Shown here: positions 34,407-41,541 of the stretch, one piece after another
Position numbering within the stretch: the first letter of the stretch is position 1
Layout of the letters: every line of letters starts with the position of its first letter
DNA from: Fibrella aquatilis
GTDB lineage: Bacteria; Bacteroidota; Bacteroidia; Cytophagales; Spirosomataceae
Length of the DNA: 64,000 nt
Assembly: GCF_017353255.1 (NCBI RefSeq)
Contig: NZ_JAFMYU010000010.1
Span: 124,001 to 188,000 of the forward strand
Direction: 5' to 3'
Notes under the pieces: generated by a model
Seen by the model: only the letters and a program-made list of their open reading frames with translations
Told to the model about the DNA's origin: nothing
Databases searched by the model: none
Position numbers and translations under genes: made by a program

Positions 34407-37400
34407 CTACTGCAAACTGCGTTCTGCTTTTGCCAATTGCTTAGCTGCTCCGGTTTTTTGGGCAGCTACTGAGTCATAATGTTTAGACAGGCAATGGTAT
34501 AGCACCAACTCGTATACCCGCTGTTTCGAGGGGAACAACCGGTTTACGATCATGTGAATCAGGCTACCGGCAATACTAAACAGCTTGTCGGTGCCAGCCA
34601 CCGCCGTTGCCAGCTGCTGAAGCACGTCTGTTTGCTCCTTTTGCCATTGCCAAACGCCATCGGCAGGATCAAAATTCGGATCAACAGCCTGATTAATCAG
34701 CGACCGATAGAATCGATACTTGTCGTTGAGTTGGTGCCTCAGTGACGACTCGCCTCCAAACTCCTCGAAAAACTGCTCTTTCATGTGGCTTAACAACCGC
34801 CGACATTCGCCAATAGGTAAGCTCAGCCCAGCCAGTAAGCGATCTATCTTGGCAATGGCCACAGCAAAGCGCAAGTCTTCATCAAAGGTGCCATCGGTGT
34901 TGGCCAAAAACGTCATTGTCGAGAGACTATCATAATGAAACAACTGTTCACATCGCTCGATCTGCTCCATGCCATAGCGTTCCAGTTCACGCTGATACGT
35001 GTCCACTTGCACCCGGTTTACCACGCCCGACGTAACAGCTTTATGAAAAGCCTTCTCAATAGCCCGAACCACATACTGATAAAACTCGACGTGGGGATTG
35101 CCCCGGAATCGTAGCCGCAGGTGAGGGTCGGTGTCTTGGTAACGTATATAAAAAAACGCCTGAATAATCTGTGTTTGTAACAACTGCTGTACTGTCGGAT
35201 ATATAGACTGAATAAGCAGTTCATCCGAGGCTTTTTCTCCGGTGTAAATTTTCAGATAAAACCACTCACTACCCACCGAAAACCGACGTTGGGGCAACTG
35301 CACGTCGGGCTGGGTAAGGCCGGGCAGTGCCTGTGCTTTGTCATTGTAGAACGGGATAACCACTTCATGGGCAAAAGCCTCGCGCTGATGCATTAATGGG
35401 CATTGCTCGGGCTGATTAAGCAGTTCGACTAGTCGTATGCGCTCATTTTTCCGAATCTCCTGAATCAATAAATCCAGCGAGGCGGGCACATGCATCGAAA
35501 TCATCAATTCATTATCGGCCTGAGCAATTGCAAACTGATCGGGTACGCCAGCGGCCGTCAACTGTGCCACCAATTTTAGCGGATTATCGGGCGAGAGTGT
35601 ACTACTCTGAAGTTGCCAGGTAGCCCGATTTAGTATCACACGATTGTAACGTACCCGAGGCAGGTAGGCCTGTTGGTGCAGCACTCCCCAGTTCCAGACA
35701 ATATTCAAGTGAGCATCCTGCCGTTGCAAATCACACAGAAACCGGTAGATAGGCAATCCCTGCGTAAAATTATGAGCAGTAGTGAGGCGGGGAATAACAC
35801 GCTTGTTAAGCCGTTTCGAGCGGAGTACCACCCGGTTGTCATTCACTGACACCATAAGGTCGGATAGAGGAATCTGAAACGCAGGATCTACCGACGACTG
35901 CCCTAGGTACGGTATTTCATACTGATGAATCATAGGCCGGGTCAGGATATTACCAACCCGGTTCTCAGGCAGGTGGACAATCTCGGCAATGATTACGTCA
36001 GGGTGATGCTGTTCTTCGGCCACAGAGCAGGCCCGAATCCGTTCGGCCAAGTGAGGATCGCCTTCGCCAAAACGACTTAGCAGATTTACTGCCGAAGGGC
36101 CACTACAGGCAAGTAAGTTAAACTGGAAATCGCCATCGTCGAGGGCTTTTTCTGATCGTGCCAGCATAGATCCGAAGGCGTAGAAGCTGTCGGGAAGCCG
36201 CGTATCGTGTTCCTGCTGCTGCCTGCGGATGTAAGCGAGGTCTTCGTCTGTCAGGACAATTTCCTGCTGCCTGGTGCGGAGGGCATCAGTATATTTTTCC
36301 ATCACCAGCGCCTGCCACCAGTCCCAGGCCGTAGTAGTTGGCGACGATGAAGTACCGAACGTGAGGTCGTCGATAAGGGGCGCATAGCCAACGCCCTGTG
36401 TGGATACGCTGCCATACCCAATCCCAAATTCGCTATCGAGCGCCAGCGAAAGGGAGATTTCTTCCTCCTCGTACCGATTGTCGAATCGGCGTTTGAACAC
36501 GTCAAGATCAGGATTGGTGGCAGGTTGGTTCAGCACCAGGAGTTTTTCCAGATCGTGCTGTAACAGCCGCATGGCCGACTGTCCGATAGAGAGGTCGGGC
36601 ATTTGAAAAAACGAATCGACCTGAACCACGTCGGCCGTTGCCATTTCTAGCTCACGCTGGGCAAACCATGCTCGTGTTTGAGCGTAGGCAACAAGGCGGT
36701 CAGGCTGTTTTAAACAACTAGCCAGTTCGTGCAGGGCTGCTACAGCGTCTGTAGTCCCAGACAAACCGGCTATTCGGTTGGTAAGTCGCTCGAGGTAATT
36801 AATACCCGTCACCGTTGGCTCAATATCGAAGCTCAGAATCTGGCTGTCGATAAGCTGCTCTATGAAGTCTGTGGCCTCATCGGTGGCTACGTCTGGAATC
36901 AGTGCGGCCAGTTGGTCAATGGTAGCCCCCTGTTGGGCAGCGTCTAGTACCAGGTTGATGTAGTCGTCGGTTTCAACAGCACTGATGAAATAGTGGCGCT
37001 TGTCGCTGTCGCGCTGCTGTTCCACATACCGCAATGACGACCCAACGGGATACAGCGAAGAATTAGGCCAGAGTTGGAGCTGCCGGCGAATAATAGGCTG
37101 TTCGGTAAGCCAAGTACAAATAGCCTGTAGGCAGTCGGTATCGACACGAGTATAAGGCTGAAGCGCAGTGAGCGATCCGGCCCGCAAATGCGACTGTTCG
37201 GAGAACGTACCCATGGCGCAACCGGCAAACAGGCCATAGGGGGTTGAGCGACTGCACATCCGTATGAAATACTTGTGCAGCGTAGTCAGCAGTTTCTTCT
37301 GCTCAGGGAGTTGCTCGCCTGCCAGCCAACATCGAAACCGTTCGTAAAGCGCGGGCGACGCCGCAAAAAGCGCTTCCTGCGCCAGCGGGTCCTGATAGTA

Positions 37401-37514
37401 CTGTCGAAGGACGTCGTCTAGTGAACGAGTGGCTAATTGGCTGTAAAACTGAGCCAATTTACTGAGCGAGTACGTAGGACGTCGCAGAACGAAGAAACTG
37501 CTCGACTGAATCAT
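34407..37514 (-). CDS. LanB-type lantibiotic dehydratase with SpaB_C domain
   Basis: A 1035-residue cytoplasmic enzyme of the class I lanthipeptide dehydratase family, which transfers glutamate from Glu-tRNA to Ser/Thr of a precursor peptide and then eliminates it. The family signature RMCSRSTPYGLFAGC is at residues 85-99. The glutamylation domain runs to about 700 (LRSKRLNKRVIPRLTTAHNF at about 560). The elimination or SpaB_C (thiopeptide-type) domain lies at about 745-1010 with WFYLKIYTGEKASDE and YIRYQDTDPHLRLRF. Both halves are present in one chain and look intact. It follows the pseudo-receiver gene by 125 nt. No LanC, protease or ABC transporter is nearby, so the product may be a linear dehydrated peptide. 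Confidence 0.92.
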   Translation of the reverse strand: MIQSSSFFVLRRPTYSLSKLAQFYSQLATRSLDDVLRQYYQDPLAQEALFAASPALYERFRCWLAGEQLPEQKKLLTTLHKYFIRMCSRSTPYGLFAGCAMGTFSEQSHLRAGSLTALQPYTRVDTDCLQAICTWLTEQPIIRRQLQLWPNSSLYPVGSSLRYVEQQRDSDKRHYFISAVETDDYINLVLDAAQQGATIDQLAALIPDVATDEATDFIEQLIDSQILSFDIEPTVTGINYLERLTNRIAGLSGTTDAVAALHELASCLKQPDRLVAYAQTRAWFAQRELEMATADVVQVDSFFQMPDLSIGQSAMRLLQHDLEKLLVLNQPATNPDLDVFKRRFDNRYEEEEISLSLALDSEFGIGYGSVSTQGVGYAPLIDDLTFGTSSSPTTTAWDWWQALVMEKYTDALRTRQQEIVLTDEDLAYIRRQQQEHDTRLPDSFYAFGSMLARSEKALDDGDFQFNLLACSGPSAVNLLSRFGEGDPHLAERIRACSVAEEQHHPDVIIAEIVHLPENRVGNILTRPMIHQYEIPYLGQSSVDPAFQIPLSDLMVSVNDNRVVLRSKRLNKRVIPRLTTAHNFTQGLPIYRFLCDLQRQDAHLNIVWNWGVLHQQAYLPRVRYNRVILNRATWQLQSSTLSPDNPLKLVAQLTAAGVPDQFAIAQADNELMISMHVPASLDLLIQEIRKNERIRLVELLNQPEQCPLMHQREAFAHEVVIPFYNDKAQALPGLTQPDVQLPQRRFSVGSEWFYLKIYTGEKASDELLIQSIYPTVQQLLQTQIIQAFFYIRYQDTDPHLRLRFRGNPHVEFYQYVVRAIEKAFHKAVTSGVVNRVQVDTYQRELERYGMEQIERCEQLFHYDSLSTMTFLANTDGTFDEDLRFAVAIAKIDRLLAGLSLPIGECRRLLSHMKEQFFEEFGGESSLRHQLNDKYRFYRSLINQAVDPNFDPADGVWQWQKEQTDVLQQLATAVAGTDKLFSIAGSLIHMIVNRLFPSKQRVYELVLYHCLSKHYDSVAAQKTGAAKQLAKAERSLQ

Positions 37515-37528
37515 AGTTTATAGTATTT

Positions 37529-37553
37529 ATTTCAGAAATCAAATTTCAGAAAT
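37529..37553. promoter_or_regulatory. Tandem near-palindromes upstream of lanB
   Basis: ATTTCAGAAAT occurs at 37529-37539 and again at 37543-37553 (14-bp period). Each copy is itself a near-palindrome. The pair lies 15-39 nt upstream of the LanB start. A minus-strand TAGTATTTG nearby could be an off-consensus -7 box. Possible operator or internal promoter, weakly supported. Confidence 0.4.
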
Positions 37554-37639
37554 AACAAATACTATTCACTAATAAATCAGCAAAGTGTTTCTATGGTCCT
37601 GCAAAAAGACCGATCAAAGAAATTAAACTATACGTATCG

Positions 37640-37975
37640 TTACCCGTAGATAGATACGTATTGTTCTAAACAAACTGCGAACTGTTCAAAAGAGAACGGT
37701 TCCGTTAAAAAAGCAAAAGGAGGAAGTGGAATGTTTTTGAACGAATTAGCCGGGTATGGCGATGTAATTATCACTGCCGGGTACTGCCCCAATACCTCCC
37801 AGAAGGGTTCTGGAATATACTCGCTGGGATCTTTGAGGTGCATAAACACCAACGGATCCTTTCCCTCCGAGTACGCAACAGCCTGGCTTTCAGTAAGCCA
37901 GCCTGTTCGACGGAGATAGGCAGCGAGTTGTCTCTGGGAGGCTGCCGAATAATTGAGCAGATGGCACGTTTGCAA
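37640..37975 (-). CDS. Stand-alone degenerate receiver-domain protein
   Basis: A 111-residue protein with the length and strand/helix order of a response-regulator receiver domain but without its phosphorylation chemistry. Compared with the LytTR regulator at 39482-40249, TCYLVDDEP corresponds to TCHLLNYSA (acidic pair lost at N8-Y9), LFLDVEMP to VFMHLKDP (phospho-acceptor Asp replaced by H46), VVVMVTASP to AVIITSPYP, and YLLKPVGFDKF to FLTEPFSFEQF (conserved Lys replaced by E92). No output domain. The start is TTG at 37975: no ATG exists upstream in frame, and it places the first strand correctly. It sits 4 nt after the 44-residue peptide gene. Possibly a binding partner of peptide, LanB or kinase. 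Confidence 0.7.
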   Translation of the reverse strand: MQTCHLLNYSAASQRQLAAYLRRTGWLTESQAVAYSEGKDPLVFMHLKDPSEYIPEPFWEVLGQYPAVIITSPYPANSFKNIPLPPFAFLTEPFSFEQFAVCLEQYVSIYG

Positions 37976-37979
37976 GGGA

Positions 37980-38114
37980 CTACCAGCGGGTTACACCAAT
38001 AATAGTATAGGTACGACCATTGCCCTTTGAAGCGCTCTGACCAACGTTTAGACAAACGATACGAGATGTTTTTACTGACAGACGGGGAGTGGCGGTTGTT
38101 GCTTGGCTTTTCAT
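37980..38114 (-). CDS. 44-aa candidate RiPP precursor peptide
   Basis: ATG at 38114, stop TAG at 37982-37980. The peptide starts MKSQATTATPRLSVKTSRIV and ends GNGRTYTIIGVTRW; the middle is CLNVGQSASK. It is rich in Ser and Thr (11 of 44), has one Cys, and is basic. The LSVKTSRIVCLN part resembles the LSLKK-x-TI-x-x-L leader pattern I remember from Bacteroidota class I lanthipeptide precursors, which would leave a Thr-rich C-terminal core after GNG. It is the first gene after a good promoter and precedes the pseudo-receiver and LanB genes. Precursor status is inferred from position and composition; another frame across the same DNA is judged non-coding. Confidence 0.6.
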   Translation of the reverse strand: MKSQATTATPRLSVKTSRIVCLNVGQSASKGNGRTYTIIGVTRW

Positions 38115-38122
38115 GATCGAGA

Positions 38123-38146
38123 TTGGTTGAAAACTTTGGTTGAAAA
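38123..38146 (+). promoter_or_regulatory. Two TTGGTTGAAAA boxes in the peptide leader
   Basis: TTGGTTGAAAA occurs at 38123-38133 and 38136-38146 (13-bp period), between promoter and start codon of the 44-residue peptide. It differs by one base from the TTGGTCGAAA boxes upstream and lies in the opposite orientation. Could be a repressing site of the same regulator. Confidence 0.45.
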
Positions 38147-38192
38147 AACGAAATGGTTAGGGGGTTAGGAATGCGCCTAATGACAGACAGTT

Positions 38193-38224
38193 CAAACTTA
38201 GCCCTTGTTGTGAACCTGCTCAAT
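38193..38224 (-). promoter_or_regulatory. Promoter of the peptide-pseudoreceiver-LanB operon
   Basis: On the minus strand ATTG (38221-38224) and, 20 nt later, TAAGTTTG (38193-38200), an exact TAnnTTTG -7 box. The predicted transcript starts near 38186, about 70 nt before the peptide ATG. The imperfect -33 box fits a promoter that needs an activator. Confidence 0.65.
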
Positions 38225-38227
38225 TAG

Positions 38228-38259
38228 TTTCGACCAACCCTTACTAGAATTTCGACCAA
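38228..38259 (-). promoter_or_regulatory. Direct-repeat operator, likely LytTR binding site
   Basis: The decamer TTGGTCGAAA (minus strand) occurs at 38250-38259 and again at 38228-38237, a period of 22 bp, that is two helical turns. The proximal copy ends three bases before the -33 box. LytTR regulators are known to bind pairs of 9-10 bp direct repeats with this spacing just upstream of promoters. Confidence 0.65.
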
Positions 38260-38286
38260 TGCCTAAAATGCTTCGATGAATAAAAA

Positions 38287-38315
38287 GGCCCTGCTACGCG
38301 AAGTGGTAGCAGGGC
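38287..38315 (-). terminator. Terminator after the LytS-like kinase gene
   Basis: GCCCTGCTAC pairs with GTAGCAGGGC around an 8-nt loop. On the minus strand it is followed by CTTTTTATT. It separates the two-component operon from the peptide operon. Confidence 0.85.
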
Positions 38316-38345
38316 TGAAGGTCATAGAGATGCAGGAGTGCTGAA

Positions 38346-39476
38346 TTAAAGCTGAATCTTGATCCTGACGCTGTAATTAAGCTCTGTACTGGCAACAGTC
38401 AACTCATAGCGATTTAGGTAGATAGAGTCTAACCTGCGCTGCACGTTCACAAGCCCTATGCCACCAGAGCGTTTAACAGTATCGCCGTTTACCTGACGTT
38501 TCGGAAAAACGCTGTTTTCCACCGTAAAGACCAGTTGCTCCTGGGCAACATCAGCCTGCACCCGCACAAAAGCCTTCTTCGACGCCCCCTTTACACCATG
38601 TTTAAAGGCATTTTCAACGAAGGCAATGAGTAGGAGCGGCGCAATCTGATAAGACTCAGCAGCGCCTGATTGCTGGTAGTCGATGACCACATGCTGGCCC
38701 ATCAACCGGTTACGTTCCAGATCAAGGTAGTTAGCGATGTAGGCCAATTCTTTTGATAGTTCTATCAATGGCTGATTAGTCTCATAGAGGTTGTAGCGCA
38801 TCAGTTCGGACAAACGAAGCAATAGATCGGCAGCCTGTTCGTCAGTATCGAATATGCGGGCATAGATGCTGTTAAGCGTATTGAACAAAAAATGCGGATT
38901 TACCTGCGCTTTCAAAAAGTCAAGTTCAAGGGCAAGCTTGTCTTTCTCCAGTTGGATAGTCCGGGTGCGTAAATTGATAAGATCAGTGATAGCTTTTACG
39001 GTGAGCAGTAAACTGGCAATGGCGAAACTCCAGAACAGATTCCAGAATACAGCTGCTCCATTAGTAATGAATGCCCATCCTCCTCCCCACGAATTTAGCA
39101 GCTTCATATACGTGCTCACCATGCCTGTCTCGCCATGATATTGAAGCAAATAAAAAAGCCAGTAATTGCACTGATAAATTATGGCATGCCAAAACACAAG
39201 CCAAAGTAAAAAAACCCCAATACGACGCTTGTAGATAGTCTCCGGGAAAATTCGATAACCAAAAGCGTAATACAGTGCTATAGTCTGCGCTAAAAGCATG
39301 ACTGATAGTATCCACAGAGCATTTTCAGTAGCTTGAGCGAAATTGGTGTAATACACATAGCGGATCACGTAACCACAAAGTGTCCATAAGGCAATGCGCC
39401 CTCCCCAGTAAACAGTGGCTGGGCTGCTGCGGGGAAAAAGGCGACGAAGTCGCTCAAAAAGCCAGTGACGCTGCAT
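38346..39476 (-). CDS. LytS/YehU-type sensor histidine kinase
   Basis: A 376-residue inner-membrane kinase. About four hydrophobic segments lie in residues 25-165 with no extracellular sensor domain of note, then a short coiled coil and the His_kinase domain of the LytS type with phospho-acceptor H195 in QVNPHFLFNTLNSIYA. ATP-binding blocks follow: LLLIAFVENAFKHGVKG (N box) and SGGIGLVNVQRRLDSIY (G box). It lies 5 nt after the LytTR regulator gene, with which it forms a normal pair. The signal is unknown; a peptide product of the adjacent LanB operon is one possibility. Confidence 0.92.
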   Translation of the reverse strand: MQRHWLFERLRRLFPRSSPATVYWGGRIALWTLCGYVIRYVYYTNFAQATENALWILSVMLLAQTIALYYAFGYRIFPETIYKRRIGVFLLWLVFWHAIIYQCNYWLFYLLQYHGETGMVSTYMKLLNSWGGGWAFITNGAAVFWNLFWSFAIASLLLTVKAITDLINLRTRTIQLEKDKLALELDFLKAQVNPHFLFNTLNSIYARIFDTDEQAADLLLRLSELMRYNLYETNQPLIELSKELAYIANYLDLERNRLMGQHVVIDYQQSGAAESYQIAPLLLIAFVENAFKHGVKGASKKAFVRVQADVAQEQLVFTVENSVFPKRQVNGDTVKRSGGIGLVNVQRRLDSIYLNRYELTVASTELNYSVRIKIQL

Positions 39477-39481
39477 AATCC

Positions 39482-40249
39482 CTACATCATGTTCTTTCTC
39501 AACTCCTTCATCACGGCATCGCGGTAGGTAACGCCAATACTCAGTTTCTTACCGTCGAGGGTTGTGATCTGGTTGCCATCGATCTCTTTGATGGCCTGCC
39601 GCCTAACAATATACGACCGGCTGACGCGCAGGAACTGCGTGGGAGGTAACATCTCCTCCAGTTTGCCCATGGTCATATGTGTTACCAGGGTGCGGGTGGT
39701 CAAATGTAGTTTCAGATAGTCTTTCATTCCTTCGGCAAAGACGATGTCTTCAGGGGCTACCCGAACTAGTTTTTTATCTTCTTTGACCAAGAAATAAGGT
39801 ACTTTCTCACGAGGATCGACACCAGTCTGCGAAACGGCAATCGAGGTCGAAGAAGGCATTTCTGAGCCATCGGTGCTGTAACCAAGCCGTTTGGTTACAC
39901 GATTGATGGCGTCCATAAACTTGTCGAAACCAACAGGTTTGAGCAAATAGTGGGTCACCGACTCAAAGTTGTAGGTTTCGGCAGCAAATTGTGGCGATGC
40001 CGTTACCATAACCACCACCGGGTGTGGCAAAGGCAGTGTTTTCAGAAAAGCGATGCCACTCAGATCAGGCATCTCCACATCAAGAAACAACACGTCGGGT
40101 TTCACTTCCTGGACTTCCTCCAAGGCTTCGAATGGGTCCAAGCTTTGCCCCAAAAGTTGCAGATAGGGCACCCGGCCAATGAATTTCGACATAACATGAT
40201 GCGCGTGAGGTTCATCATCAACCAGGTAGCAGGTAAGCGGTTCGTGCAT
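39482..40249 (-). CDS. LytTR-family response regulator
   Basis: A 255-residue regulator. Receiver domain 5-125 has the acidic pair D11-D12, phospho-acceptor D57 in LFLDVEMP, TASP and the conserved Lys in YLLKPVGFDKF. A linker follows (about 126-153), then a LytTR DNA-binding domain (about 155-253: RVAPEDIVFAEGMKDYLKLH, FLRVSRSYIVRRQAI). It is the first gene of the two-component operon and divergent from hemW. The direct repeats at 38228-38259 in front of the peptide operon are its best candidate target. Confidence 0.95.
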   Translation of the reverse strand: MHEPLTCYLVDDEPHAHHVMSKFIGRVPYLQLLGQSLDPFEALEEVQEVKPDVLFLDVEMPDLSGIAFLKTLPLPHPVVVMVTASPQFAAETYNFESVTHYLLKPVGFDKFMDAINRVTKRLGYSTDGSEMPSSTSIAVSQTGVDPREKVPYFLVKEDKKLVRVAPEDIVFAEGMKDYLKLHLTTRTLVTHMTMGKLEEMLPPTQFLRVSRSYIVRRQAIKEIDGNQITTLDGKKLSIGVTYRDAVMKELRKNMM

Positions 40250-40414
40250 AGGTAGAAGTTGAAGCGACTAAGCGTAGTTCGTCGGGTTCCTGCAAAGATT
40301 CGTAATCTCTACGAAATTCGCAGCTATTCATCAGCATACTTTGCCTTTTGTGTAGTAATCCAGACTGCCACTTGGCAGGAACTTCACGGCACGCGCCTAC
40401 GTCATAACCTAAGT

Positions 40415-41530
40415 ATGCATCTTTATCTGCACATCCCGTTCTGTAAGCAGGCCTGCCATTACTGCGATTTCCATTTTAGCACTAACCTAAGCCAGAAACG
40501 GCCATTAGTGGAAGCGATGGTGCAGGAAATTGCACAACGGCATGCCTACTTACCCACCAGCAAATTACAGACCATTTATTTGGGTGGGGGTACGCCTTCA
40601 TTGCTCAGTGAAGCTGAACTAGCACTATTGTTTGACGCCATTCATCGGCATTTTACGGTAGCTCCAGATGCCGAAATAACCCTTGAAGCCAATCCCGACG
40701 ACCTCGCCGACCCCATTAGGCTAACCATGCTCCGGCGCTATATAAACCGGCTAAGCATCGGTATTCAAACCTTCGACGAAGCTACGCTGCGCTGGATGAA
40801 CCGAGCGCATACGGCCACCGAAGCAGGTTTGGCCGTGCAACGGGTACACGAGGCTGGCTTCACAAATCTCAGCATCGACCTCATTTACGGTATCTCTAAC
40901 GCAATCTGGACACACGATCTGGACCAGGCCCTAGCTTTAAACGTACCTCATATATCGGCCTACAGCTTGACTATCGAACCAGACACGGCCTTTGGCCGCT
41001 GGCTGGCGAAGGGCAAGCTCAGCCCCGTTGATGAAAATCTTTCGGCCACGCAGTTTGCCAAACTGAATTTGGCTTTGACAGCGGCCGGTTACGTTCATTA
41101 CGAAATTTCGAATTTTGCGAAGCCTGACCAGTATGCCCGCCACAACAGCGCCTACTGGCAACGGCGCCCTTACCTTGGCATCGGCCCCTCGGCCCACTCC
41201 TACGATGGCGTTAGCCGACAGCATAACATAGCCAACAATGCGCTGTATATCAACGGTATAACAAATAACAGCAGCCCGTTGCAACGTGAACTTCTTTCAT
41301 CGGCCGATCAGGTTAACGAATACCTGCTAACGGGCCTGCGCACTATGTGGGGTTGTGGCGTGGCCGAATTAGATAGCCTCCTAGGCCGTTCATTTCTTAC
41401 CTGGCAAGCGCCGCACATTGACCGGCTGCAGCGGGCAGGATGGCTCATTTGCGAAGAAAACGTGCTCAAACTCTCCGAATCGGGTAAACTCTTCGCCGAC
41501 CGCGTGGCGAGTGAGTTGTTCGTGGAGTAA
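40415..41530 (+). CDS. hemW: HemW-like radical SAM heme chaperone
   Basis: A 371-residue radical SAM protein. The ATG at 40415 puts the cluster motif C10-x3-C14-x2-C17 (HIPFCKQACHYCDFHF) at the N-terminus as in HemW; a longer in-frame ORF from 40259 has no family support. YLGGGTPSLLS, NPDDL, SIGIQTFDE and IDLIYGIS follow in the expected order, and GIGPSAHSYDG is the later signature. HemW proteins bind haem and are thought to insert it into respiratory enzymes; they were long misnamed coproporphyrinogen oxidases. It precedes mtgA by 11 nt. Confidence 0.92.
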   Translation: MHLYLHIPFCKQACHYCDFHFSTNLSQKRPLVEAMVQEIAQRHAYLPTSKLQTIYLGGGTPSLLSEAELALLFDAIHRHFTVAPDAEITLEANPDDLADPIRLTMLRRYINRLSIGIQTFDEATLRWMNRAHTATEAGLAVQRVHEAGFTNLSIDLIYGISNAIWTHDLDQALALNVPHISAYSLTIEPDTAFGRWLAKGKLSPVDENLSATQFAKLNLALTAAGYVHYEISNFAKPDQYARHNSAYWQRRPYLGIGPSAHSYDGVSRQHNIANNALYINGITNNSSPLQRELLSSADQVNEYLLTGLRTMWGCGVAELDSLLGRSFLTWQAPHIDRLQRAGWLICEENVLKLSESGKLFADRVASELFVE

Positions 41531-41541
41531 GTTTGTACACT

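Noticed and set aside
37771-38223. 150-codon open frame on the minus strand across the peptide and pseudo-receiver region
   Set aside because: It overlaps the 44-aa peptide and the receiver-like protein in another frame, its composition is erratic (many Arg, Ser, Trp) and it starts inside the promoter-leader area. The receiver alignment supports the other frame.
40259-40414. N-terminal extension of HemW by 52 residues
   Set aside because: HemW proteins begin close to the CxxxCxxC cluster motif; the extension is intergenic DNA shared with the divergent regulator's upstream region.
41528-41535. TAAGTTTG just before mtgA as a promoter
   Set aside because: It overlaps the hemW stop codon, no -33 box is at the right distance, and transcription would begin on the mtgA start codon itself. 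Most likely chance.
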